A stretch of 37,719 bases of DNA from Alteripontixanthobacter muriae (GTDB taxonomy: Bacteria > Pseudomonadota > Alphaproteobacteria > Sphingomonadales > Sphingomonadaceae). A program made the position numbers and the translations under genes. This document shows positions 16,141 through 23,740 of this stretch, one piece after another (position 1 is the first letter of the stretch; the number at the start of each line of letters is the position of its first letter). The notes under the pieces were generated by a model, which saw only the letters and a program-made list of their open reading frames with translations, had not been told where the DNA came from and searched no databases. The stretch is taken from positions 22,720-60,438 of the forward strand of contig NZ_JAAFZT010000030.1 of the NCBI RefSeq assembly GCF_013336795.1, read 5' to 3'.

Positions 16141-18272
16141 CAGAAGGTGCCGCGCCAGCCGAGCGTGAAGGTACGGCCCCGGCCGGCGTAGAAGCGGTTG
16201 TTGTCCGTCACCCGCACCGTGTCGCTGTCATAGGTGATGTAGAATTCGTCCGCGATGTTCTGTGCGGCCAGCGAAAACTCGCCGATGCTGGTCTGGTAGG
16301 CGATGAAGGCATCGAGCAGCGTATAGCCCTCGAAGTCTGTCGCGGTGGCGACATCGTTGAATTCGCGCGACAGGTACATTCGCGCCTGCAGTCGGGCGCT
16401 CAGTGGACCGGTCGTGTAATCGGCGGCAAGGTTGATGCGGTCGGGCGAAATGTTCGCGCCGTCCAGATCCTCATCCACCAACCCGTCGGCATCGCCATCC
16501 GTCTGTCCTTCCAGCGCGGCGTAGCCACCGCTCAACAACAGACCCGGCAGCGGTGTGCGCCAGGCGAGGCTCGCTTCGAAGCCTTCGATCTCGATGGGCT
16601 GCCGCTCGACTTCGAAGACATCGTTTCGCAGCACCAGCAGCGATCCGAAATCGCTGGAGGACCAGAAATAGCTGGCCGAAGCCGTCAGTGGGCCGCGGTC
16701 ATACTCCAGGCCGAGTTCGCGATTGTTCGATACGACCGGCTCCAGCGAAAGGAAGTCATCGATGTCGACATTGGGCGTCGATATGCCGCGCAGGATGCGG
16801 CCCACATCGGCGATCGTGAAGCCTTCGGCATAGCTGCCATAGGCGCGCAGGCCCTCCGCCGGCTCAACGATGACCCCCGCGTTCCACAGCAGGTCCTCGA
16901 AAGACGGGTTGCCGCCCGAAACCTGCACAGGGCCGTAGCTGAAGAGCGTCTCGTAATCGCCGACTGAGAGTTGAACGTTCTCGTAACGCAAGCCGCCAGC
17001 AAGGCGCACGACGTCGCCTGCAAGAGCAAGGTTGCCCTGCACAAAGGGCGCAAGGCTGCGGAAGTCCGTTTCAGGAACCCACACGCGGTCGGTCTGCGCC
17101 AGCCTCTGCTGCGTGCGGTCGAACAGCGCGTCGAAACCGACGGTCAGCACAAGATCGTCCATGCCCGGCACGCCGCGCTCGTAACTGACCTTGCCGCCCA
17201 GCTTGCGCGACTGGTTGGCCGACTGGTCGAACAGTTGGCCGGCCGGATCGATGCGCGGATCCTGAAAGGTGCCGAAGATCCCGCCGCCGAACACATCGTC
17301 CGTCCGGCTGTAGAAGCCCTGCAGGGTGAAGGTGCCCCCGTTCAGGTCCGAATCGATCAGCGATCCAGACAGCAGTTCCGCCGTGTTGGAAGGCGGATCG
17401 CCCGGCGTTTCTCCCCGTATACTGGTCGCCGGAATACCCGCGGCCCTGTTACCGGGAACGAGGACGTAATTGGCATTGCCTTCGAGTTCGAAGCGATTGG
17501 CGACGACTTCGAGTCGCGTGGTCGGCGCAAGATCGTATCCGAAGCGGGCGAAAACCGACCAGCTGTCGCTGTCCTGCAATTCGCCCTGCGTTCCATCGAC
17601 GCCGATGCGGTTACCGTTTGCATCGAAGAATGCACCGCGCCGCTCCACCGTCGCGCCGACGCTGGTATCGAAAGCACCGGCACGGTAGCCGACCAGCGAA
17701 CCGATCTTGGCACCGATCCCCTCGCCCTCGAAAGTGTCCGAAGTCGTGACCTGCGCCAGCGCGCGTATCGCGATGCCGTCGCGCAAAGGAGCGCCGACCG
17801 TGACCTGGTTCACGACCCCGCCGGTCGCGCCGATGCCCTGGAGCGCATTGGACCCGTAGATCACCTCCACCCGGTCGATGAAGAACGGATCGATCGTGTA
17901 GCCGTCGCGCGATCCGTCGCGCACCGGCGTCGATTGCGGGATGCCGTTGATGGCATACAGAGGCGAACGGCCCCGCAGGCTCTCGCCCGCCCCTGACAGC
18001 TTTTCACGCGTGGGCGAGAAGGAAGGCAGCAGCGCCGAGACTGCATCGACCGTCGAACCGGATATCTGCACCTGGCGCGCCAGTTGCTCGCGGTCGATGA
18101 CGTCGATGGTCAGCGGCAGGGCGCTGGCCGGCAATTGCGTCCGCGCGGCGGTAATGACGATCACTTCCTCGGTATTCCGAGGCAACTCGCCGGTATCGAT
18201 GGTCTGGGCCTGTGCAGGCGAGGATATGGCCAATGCGCTGGTTGCACCCAGCAGCAGGATTGCGCGTTTCAT
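16140..18272 (-). CDS. TonB-dependent siderophore-type receptor
   Basis: The complete 710-residue receptor starts at an ATG with GGGAG six bases upstream. Residues 1-22 are a signal peptide ending AQA-QTID. The TonB box region is VIVITAARTQLP. The plug contains LRGRSPLYAINGIPQ, then FFIDRVEVIYGSNALQGIGA and GGVVNQVT. The barrel ends with a Phe (GRTFTLGWRGTF). The EFSLAAQNIADEFYITYDSDT segment near the C-terminus is typical of ferric-siderophore receptors. A Fur-like box lies 38 bases upstream and a PepSY protein overlaps downstream, so ferric-siderophore import is well supported by context. The particular siderophore is unknown, and no siderophore synthesis gene is in view. Confidence 0.95.
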   Translation of the reverse strand: MKRAILLLGATSALAISSPAQAQTIDTGELPRNTEEVIVITAARTQLPASALPLTIDVIDREQLARQVQISGSTVDAVSALLPSFSPTREKLSGAGESLRGRSPLYAINGIPQSTPVRDGSRDGYTIDPFFIDRVEVIYGSNALQGIGATGGVVNQVTVGAPLRDGIAIRALAQVTTSDTFEGEGIGAKIGSLVGYRAGAFDTSVGATVERRGAFFDANGNRIGVDGTQGELQDSDSWSVFARFGYDLAPTTRLEVVANRFELEGNANYVLVPGNRAAGIPATSIRGETPGDPPSNTAELLSGSLIDSDLNGGTFTLQGFYSRTDDVFGGGIFGTFQDPRIDPAGQLFDQSANQSRKLGGKVSYERGVPGMDDLVLTVGFDALFDRTQQRLAQTDRVWVPETDFRSLAPFVQGNLALAGDVVRLAGGLRYENVQLSVGDYETLFSYGPVQVSGGNPSFEDLLWNAGVIVEPAEGLRAYGSYAEGFTIADVGRILRGISTPNVDIDDFLSLEPVVSNNRELGLEYDRGPLTASASYFWSSSDFGSLLVLRNDVFEVERQPIEIEGFEASLAWRTPLPGLLLSGGYAALEGQTDGDADGLVDEDLDGANISPDRINLAADYTTGPLSARLQARMYLSREFNDVATATDFEGYTLLDAFIAYQTSIGEFSLAAQNIADEFYITYDSDTVRVTDNNRFYAGRGRTFTLGWRGTF

Positions 18273-18658
18273 GTAAGCTCCCGAAATCAGTCGAGGCGCG
18301 CTTAAGGCTATTGCAAATCATTCGCAACCTTAAATCGATAGCACTGTTGGCCTCTCTGTATCCGATGCAGTCCATTGCAGCTTCTGGTTGGCTCTCTCTG
18401 GGAACCATCTGCTGCTGAAAACGCTGATTTTTCTGTTCGGCTGTTTGACTGCCGTGCATTCTGCGGCAGCTCTCTGCTCACGTCGATTATCAGCCCTGAC
18501 GGCGAGCGCAGAGAAGAACCGCATGATTAGCAGAGGTCAGATCCGAGATACGATCAGGGCAACGTCGACGGCAGTGCCTGCCGCCAGTGTCAAGCGGGTA
18601 ATTCCCCGATAGAATTTAGTGACCTGCAGGCACTTCGTCCAAAAGCAACAGGAGAGAC
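18273..18658. other. Divergent intergenic region between siderophore receptor and EF-hand lipoprotein
   Basis: This 386-bp region holds the Fur-type box (18311-18327) for the receptor. On the other side it has a TAGAAT at 18610-18615 that could be the -10 of the EF-hand gene; its -35 is unclear. Short frames inside it have no ribosome site. Confidence 0.5.
18311..18327 (-). promoter_or_regulatory. Fur-type operator (near-perfect 7-1-7 palindrome)
   Basis: TTGCAAATCATTCGCAA is palindromic around its central C except for one pair of positions, and resembles the alphaproteobacterial Fur consensus (TGCRAATnATTYGCA). It lies 38 bp upstream of the siderophore receptor start, in the expected promoter zone. 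It predicts iron repression of receptor, PepSY and small membrane protein. Confidence 0.75.
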
Positions 18659-19111
18659 ATGATGAAAAACATATTTTTTACTGCCGCAGCCGCTTCGGCC
18701 CTGATGCTCGGTGCCTGCGCCGAGGAGCCGGAAGTCGTCGAAACCGACGAACTCGGTTATGACGAAGCCGGTCAGATGAATCCCGATACGACCAGCGTTG
18801 CCGAACCGGTCGCGCTCACCACTTGGGACACCAACAATGACGGTGTTTTCCAGCAGGCAGAATACGATGCATGGGGTCAGAACGGGATCAACACCTGGGA
18901 TACCGATGCAGACAGCCGCCTGAGCGCGAATGAATTCGCCACCGGCTGGACCGGCGCCGGATTCAACAATTCCGAAGGCCTGTTCGCGGATTGGGACGAT
19001 AACAGCGACGGCTATCTCACCAGCGACGAATATTTCGACGATGAGGAATGGTCCGAGTGGGACACCAATTCCGACGGGATGCTTGAGACGACCGAATTCG
19101 GGTATTACTGA
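18659..19111 (+). CDS. EF-hand calcium-binding lipoprotein
   Basis: The 150-residue protein has a lipoprotein signal (SALMLGAC, lipidated Cys20) and starts at the ATG pair after GGAGAG. Four canonical 12-residue EF-hand loops follow: DTNNDGVFQQAE (57-68), DTDADSRLSANE (81-92), DDNSDGYLTSDE (113-124) and DTNSDGMLETTE (135-146). All keep the Asp/Asn ligands at positions 1, 3 and 5 and Glu at 12; the second has Ser instead of Gly at position 6. Each loop is preceded by Trp. The mature protein is extremely acidic. It probably sits in the periplasmic face of an envelope membrane and binds calcium; a physiological role is unknown. It is a single-gene unit closed by a strong terminator. Confidence 0.92.
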   Translation: MMKNIFFTAAAASALMLGACAEEPEVVETDELGYDEAGQMNPDTTSVAEPVALTTWDTNNDGVFQQAEYDAWGQNGINTWDTDADSRLSANEFATGWTGAGFNNSEGLFADWDDNSDGYLTSDEYFDDEEWSEWDTNSDGMLETTEFGYY

Positions 19112-19132
19112 TATCGCGCGATATAGTTGAAG

Positions 19133-19163
19133 AAAGGGATCCGGTGCAACCGGGTCCCTTTTT
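19133..19163 (+). terminator. Rho-independent terminator after the EF-hand lipoprotein gene
   Basis: AAAGGGATCCGGT (19133-19145) pairs with ACCGGGTCCCTTT (19149-19161) through a GCA loop, giving a 13-bp stem with one G-U wobble and a run of five T. It lies 21 bp after the stop codon. Confidence 0.92.
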
Positions 19164-19306
19164 GTGTCGAAGCGATCCTGAGGCCATCGCTGAAGATTCG
19201 GCGATCGGCATCCGCGTCCTGCTTCTGAGCGGAAACGTTATTTGCTGCATCGGATCACTGGAGGCCTTGATCGGAACAAGGCCGCTACCAAGGCATTTCA
19301 TCGGGC

Positions 19307-20413
19307 ATGGCAGAAGTGAGCGTTCCCGAAACCGTTTCCCCCGCGCACAGGCAGCAATCGGCGAACCGTTTCCGGATACCCATGATCGTCATCGCCTTTG
19401 CAGCCGCATTCTGGCTGATGCGGGAAGCTTATGCGGTCATCATGCCGGCGGCTTGTGCGTTGCTGCTGGCATTGGCGGTCTGGCCCTTTTCCGACGCCAT
19501 TCGTGACTCCATGCCTGCGAAGCTGCGATGGGTGGGAGCAGTCGCGGGCCTGCTCGTGGTGCTGGCCATCCTCGTGGCCTTCCTGATCGGAATTGGCTTC
19601 GCAGGCACGCACGTTTATGATCTTCTGAGCAGTTTCGGCCCCCGCCTGCAGGAGCAGGTCGGCAACTTCCCCCTGCCGGATATTCTGACCGACGGGCCGG
19701 ACCAAGGTGCCGATAAGCTGGTTTCAAACGGAATGCTCGCATCCGGTGCGATGACCGCCCTGGGCATCACGACCAATACTCTGGCCGGGATGGTTCTGAT
19801 TTTGTTCCTCATCCTGCTCATGCTCACCGAAGCGGACGATTGGCACGCCAAGATCACTGCCGTGGCAGCGAGAGGCGGCGACCGTCGCTGGCTCGACATC
19901 GGACGATCAGTCGGCGAGAAATTCCGCGCCTATTTCATCATGAGGCTGATACTGGGAGCCCTGACGGCCTGCCTGTACGTGGCCTGGCTGGCGGTGTTCG
20001 GGGTGGATTACCTGATCCTGTGGGGACTGCTTGCCGTCCTGCTCAATTTCATCCCGACGGTCGGCTCCATCGTCGCTGGTACGCTGCCGGTTCTTTACGT
20101 ACTCGTCACCCGTGATCCCGCTACGGCCGCGTTGATCGCTGCCGGGCTGCTGGTCATCGAACAGATCATGGGGAACTTTGTCGACCCCAAGCTGATGGGG
20201 AAGAGGCTTTCGATATCACCGCTCGTCGTGCTGCTTTCACTGCTTTTCTGGTCGGTCCTATGGGGTGTTGTCGGGGCAATTCTGGCCGTGCCGCTTACGG
20301 TGCTGCTCACGATGATCATGGCGCATTTCCGCAGCACGAGGCCGACGGCCTTGTTGCTAACGGACCAGTCGTCTTTCGAGGATCTTGACCGCTATATCGA
20401 GCCTAACGGGTAA
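19307..20413 (+). CDS. AI-2E family (UPF0118/PerM) transporter
   Basis: The 368-residue inner-membrane protein has about seven to eight hydrophobic helices in the AI-2E layout. There are two pairs near the N-terminus (23-70 and 78-103), a soluble amphipathic section (105-150), then a helix (about 155-175, TLAGMVLILFLILLMLTEAD). The family core follows: GEKFRAYFIMRLILGALTAC, then NFIPTVGSIVAGTLPVLY, IEQIMGNFVDPKLMGKRLSI, and a last helix with LAVPLTVLLTMIMAHF. The PxxG(S/P) and NxxDPKLMGKRLxxxPL motifs are diagnostic. Despite the name, most members export diverse solutes or act as Na+/H+ antiporters, so the substrate is open. There is no obvious ribosome site before ATG 19307. It stands alone, convergent with the esterase autotransporter across a long hairpin. 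Confidence 0.92.
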   Translation: MAEVSVPETVSPAHRQQSANRFRIPMIVIAFAAAFWLMREAYAVIMPAACALLLALAVWPFSDAIRDSMPAKLRWVGAVAGLLVVLAILVAFLIGIGFAGTHVYDLLSSFGPRLQEQVGNFPLPDILTDGPDQGADKLVSNGMLASGAMTALGITTNTLAGMVLILFLILLMLTEADDWHAKITAVAARGGDRRWLDIGRSVGEKFRAYFIMRLILGALTACLYVAWLAVFGVDYLILWGLLAVLLNFIPTVGSIVAGTLPVLYVLVTRDPATAALIAAGLLVIEQIMGNFVDPKLMGKRLSISPLVVLLSLLFWSVLWGVVGAILAVPLTVLLTMIMAHFRSTRPTALLLTDQSSFEDLDRYIEPNG

Positions 20414-20460
20414 ACGGCCGCCTTCGTTCGCCGTGACGCGAAGCAATCGAGCGAGCGACG

Positions 20461-20493
20461 CAGGGCGGGTGCGATCCGATCGCACCCGCCCTG
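20461..20493. terminator. Bidirectional hairpin between convergent genes
   Basis: CAGGGCGGGTGCGAT (20461-20475) and ATCGCACCCGCCCTG (20479-20493) form a perfect 15-bp GC-rich stem with a CCG loop, between the converging AI-2E transporter and esterase autotransporter genes. U-runs are poor on both sides, but the stem strength and position favour transcription termination for both. Confidence 0.8.
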
Positions 20494-20543
20494 TCTCCCT
20501 GATTACCGCTACCGAGCCGCCTCCACTCATATGTCAGCCACCC

Positions 20544-22304
20544 TCAGAAGCGAAGGCCCAGTCCGGCATAGGCAGTCACCGCCTGACCGTCGCTGCGGAA
20601 GATTTCGGCCGAAGCACCGGCGCGCACGATGACGGCACCCAGCGCGCCGTCCACGCCCATGGAGATCTCTCCGTAATCGTCATCGCCGAACAGATAGCTG
20701 GAGGTGTAGGATACCGGCGCACCCGAGGGTGTGATGGTGAAGCGGTTCACCGCGTCCTCGAACTCGTGAACATAGCTTCCCCGCGCCATGAAGCCGAAGC
20801 CGCCGGCGAGCGGGGCCGTCGCGATCAGCCCGGCCCTGCCGGTCAGGCTCTCTAGTTCTGCATCGGCAAGAGCAAGCGAGGTGGAGAAACCGCCGCTCTC
20901 GGTAAAGCCGTCCACCTCCACGCGTTCGTAGGCCACACCGATCTCGGGGCCGACGGACAGAAGGCCCACGGGGACGGTATAATGCACGGAGGCACGCGCA
21001 CCGAACAGTTCGGTATCCGTGTCGGCGTCCTGTACCCGGATTGCAGGGCCGAGCAGGATGCTGCGCGACATCGCGACATCGCCCTGGCCGTAAGTGGCAT
21101 CGGCGATGATGCCGAGCGGGCCGAACCCGGCGCGGCCATAAGCCGAAACCGTCCAGCTTTCCTGATCCAGCTGCCCATTGTTCAGCGAATAGCTGCCGTC
21201 ACCGTCCGAATAGCCCCCGACGATACCGACCCCCACAGCTTCGGACAGGCTGTAATCGAGGCCCAGCGTGCCGATCACCGCGCGCTGGTCGGAATTGCTT
21301 CCCCCATCTTCGGATGAATAGCCGTAGCCGATGTTGCCGAAAATTCCCGCTCCGCCGCCATTGCCAAGGCCATTGCGCTGAACGGTTTCAAACATCGCCC
21401 GCTGGTCGCGGATGACGCGCTGCCCCGACCGGGCGATCGAACCCGGCAGGGTAAATCCCGTGAACAGGCTGGCGATCGCCTGCCCTTGAATTTCCTGCGT
21501 GATGCCCGCGGGGTGAACCGCATCGGCCAGCAGAAAGGTACGATCGGCGTCAGGCGTGACGTAATCCTCCGGCCCGCAGGTGAGCGATGACCCGGTGCAG
21601 GCGGTGCCGGTGACGTTCGTGATGCCGAAGGCGCCGGCGTTGCTCACGATCTCGTTGAAGAGCTGCGCCGTATCGAAGAACAGCACATTCGCATTGTTGG
21701 CCGCCAGCGCCTGTTTGTAGATGGTGTTGAACAGGTCCAGACCAGCGGAGTCCGACTGGATGGCGAGGGTCACGATGCGGTCAGCACCTGCCTCCTCCAT
21801 TCGCTGCACCAGCGCCGCCAGTTCGGTGGCGGCTGTCGTCAGGATCGTGGGATCGGCCGCTCCGCCTGCGAGGAAAGCGAAATAGTCGTTCCCGCCCCCT
21901 TGCACATAGACGATATCGCCCGGCGCGAAACTGCCGCCCGCCGCGAGGAAATTGTCGAATTGCTGCGCGATGGGGATTGCCAGCCCGTTCGCCTGCGTGA
22001 TGCGCGCGCCGCCGACGGCGTAATTGGTGCCGCCTTCGCCATAGACCGGATTCAGATCGTAGCCGAGTAAGTCCGAGAACACCTCCGGAGCAACCGGATC
22101 GGGATTGGTGGTGAAGCTGCCTTCGCCTGGCGGAAGCGGCAGGACCGTGTTGAAGAACCCGCCATCGGAAAGGCTATCGCCAAAAACGATAACGCGCGGC
22201 GCCGCTGATTGCTGAACCTCCTGGGCGTGCAAAACCGACGAAACGGAAAGGGCCAATGTCGCGCTTGCTGCGGACAGGATGAGCTTAAGTCTCGATAGTG
22301 CCAT
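20544..22304 (-). CDS. GDSL/SGNH esterase autotransporter
   Basis: From ATG 22304 (GGGAG nine bases upstream) the product has 586 residues; the frame is open further but that start is preferred because a signal peptide follows directly (1-27, ending LHA-QE). The passenger is an SGNH hydrolase with all blocks: FGDSLSDGG (nucleophile S44), the glycine of VGGAR (about 99), GGND (N139) and DAVHP (D261, H264). Residues about 310-586 are an autotransporter beta-barrel, with repeated amphipathic strands and terminal AGLGLRF. It resembles EstA-type surface esterases that cleave short- or medium-chain esters at the cell surface. The barrel would carry the passenger across the outer membrane. Neighbours give no clear substrate clue. 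Confidence 0.93.
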   Translation of the reverse strand: MALSRLKLILSAASATLALSVSSVLHAQEVQQSAAPRVIVFGDSLSDGGFFNTVLPLPPGEGSFTTNPDPVAPEVFSDLLGYDLNPVYGEGGTNYAVGGARITQANGLAIPIAQQFDNFLAAGGSFAPGDIVYVQGGGNDYFAFLAGGAADPTILTTAATELAALVQRMEEAGADRIVTLAIQSDSAGLDLFNTIYKQALAANNANVLFFDTAQLFNEIVSNAGAFGITNVTGTACTGSSLTCGPEDYVTPDADRTFLLADAVHPAGITQEIQGQAIASLFTGFTLPGSIARSGQRVIRDQRAMFETVQRNGLGNGGGAGIFGNIGYGYSSEDGGSNSDQRAVIGTLGLDYSLSEAVGVGIVGGYSDGDGSYSLNNGQLDQESWTVSAYGRAGFGPLGIIADATYGQGDVAMSRSILLGPAIRVQDADTDTELFGARASVHYTVPVGLLSVGPEIGVAYERVEVDGFTESGGFSTSLALADAELESLTGRAGLIATAPLAGGFGFMARGSYVHEFEDAVNRFTITPSGAPVSYTSSYLFGDDDYGEISMGVDGALGAVIVRAGASAEIFRSDGQAVTAYAGLGLRF

Positions 22305-22641
22305 GATCTTTGACTCCCAGTATGTTCTGAACCGAACCTTCTTCGAGGCTTTGGCCGCGCACAGTATCAGCAAAGCGCATGCTCGCAAGCGGATCATGTT
22401 ACAGATTGATGTCATCGAGAACGAATGTTGCGCCCTCCTGCCGGGAATGCCGCTGCTCTGGCTTTTCCGGCAAGCGCGCCGATATGGGGTGTTCAAGCAA
22501 TCGAAGGCTTGATGAGGGCTGTATATCCAGCATAGTCGCGGCTGAGGGGCCAAAGCCGATGTCCATGCTGATGCTCGATGACCAGAACCGTGGCCATTGG
22601 TCGTTGGCGAATCAGGTTCAGAGACACGGAAAGCGAGAAGT
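22305..22641. other. Divergent intergenic region before the pyruvyl-transferase-like gene
   Basis: This 337-bp region separates the divergent esterase autotransporter and pyruvyl-transferase-like genes. Short frames on the plus strand (22279-22512) lack a ribosome site and motif. I see no clear operator. The sequence just before 22642 (GGAAAGCGAGAAG) may serve as the ribosome site. Confidence 0.4.
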
Positions 22642-23739
22642 TTGATTAATTTGCTCGAGAAATCACCCGAAGCCACGCACGGCAAGGTCGGAATCCTCAC
22701 CTTTCACAAATGCATCAATTACGGGTCCTACTGGCAGTCCCGCTGCATGGTCGAAGGCTTGCGCTCGCTCGGCTACCAGCCCGAGCTACTCGATTATCAT
22801 TGCGACGATGCGACATGGGCCGAAATGCGCTGTGCGTTCCAGCCGACGCTTCCCGAACGGTCTTCGCGCGGCGAGATGCGAAATTACGGCAAGAAGGTCC
22901 GCAGCTTTGTCGAGGCGATCTCGTCCATGCCGCTGTCGCCGCAATTCTCGCTGCACGAACCCGCTCTTGCAGGCACCTACGATGCGATCATCGTCGGCAG
23001 CGATGAGGTCTGGAACCTCTCTCATCCATGGTACGGCGGCAAGCCGATCTTCTACGGGGTGGGGATGAAAACGCCGCGGCTGATTTCCTATGCGGGCAGC
23101 TTCGGCAGCTATTCCTGCCACTGGGGAATCGACGAATATTGGGCCGACAAGCTCAAGGAATTCGATTCGATTTCCGTGCGGGACGACAACAGCTACTGGC
23201 TCGTGCGCGGATCGACCGGGCGCGAACCGGATCTGGTGCTCGACCCTTGTCTGCAGTTTCCCGCGGCCGCGCAGGAACAGCCTGAAAGCGGCAGAGAGCC
23301 TTATGCGCTGGTCTATGGTCATGGCTTTCCGGAATGGCTCAGCGATGCGGTCAGGCGCTGGGCGACGGCGCAGGGGCTTCGCCTGCTCAGTGTCGGCTAT
23401 CGGAACAATTTCGCCGATGAGCAGCTACTCTCCGCCGGCCCGATCGAATTTGCGAAACTCGTCGCCGGGTCTTCGGCCATGATGACGAACTTCTTTCACG
23501 GCTGTGTCTTCGCATTGCTCAACGGCAAGCCCTTCGTCACCGCGCCGAGCGAATACCGTATGAACAAGGTTCGCGATCTTGCGCTTGCGATCGGCGCTTC
23601 GCACAGGATCGTGGACGCAAACACCGACACAGCGGAAATCCACCGCCTGCTGACCACGCCGCCCCTGCCCCGCGTCAACGAACGGATCGCCGAACTGCGT
23701 CAGCAATCGAACGATTATCTGCGTGCGGCGCTTGCCTGA
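22642..23739 (+). CDS. Polysaccharide pyruvyl transferase family protein
   Basis: The family (CsaB/WcaK type) adds pyruvate ketals from PEP to sugar residues of surface polysaccharides. Landmarks are all in order: GILTFHKCINYGSYWQS at the N-terminus, IIVGSDEVWN, ISYAGSFGS, the SVRDDNS segment, a DLVLDPCL strand, and SSAMMTNFFHGCVFALLNGKPFV near the C-terminus, where most members have TDSFHG. I chose the TTG at 22642 (365 residues), since it begins right before the conserved strand after a purine-rich stretch. A TTG at 22597 or 22651 is also possible; no ATG fits. It ends one base before the FrhB-like gene's ATG, so the two form a pair. No glycosyltransferase is next to it, so its acceptor is unknown. 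Confidence 0.87.
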   Translation: MINLLEKSPEATHGKVGILTFHKCINYGSYWQSRCMVEGLRSLGYQPELLDYHCDDATWAEMRCAFQPTLPERSSRGEMRNYGKKVRSFVEAISSMPLSPQFSLHEPALAGTYDAIIVGSDEVWNLSHPWYGGKPIFYGVGMKTPRLISYAGSFGSYSCHWGIDEYWADKLKEFDSISVRDDNSYWLVRGSTGREPDLVLDPCLQFPAAAQEQPESGREPYALVYGHGFPEWLSDAVRRWATAQGLRLLSVGYRNNFADEQLLSAGPIEFAKLVAGSSAMMTNFFHGCVFALLNGKPFVTAPSEYRMNKVRDLALAIGASHRIVDANTDTAEIHRLLTTPPLPRVNERIAELRQQSNDYLRAALA

Positions 23740-23740
23740 C

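Noticed and set aside
16971-17996. 341-codon plus-strand frame antisense to the siderophore receptor
   Set aside because: Arg/Ala/Val-rich shadow of a well-supported receptor gene.
19273-19297. GGAAC-N16-CATT before the AI-2E transporter as an EcfG promoter
   Set aside because: The -10 element differs at the key G, and only about ten bases remain before the ATG, leaving no room for a leader.
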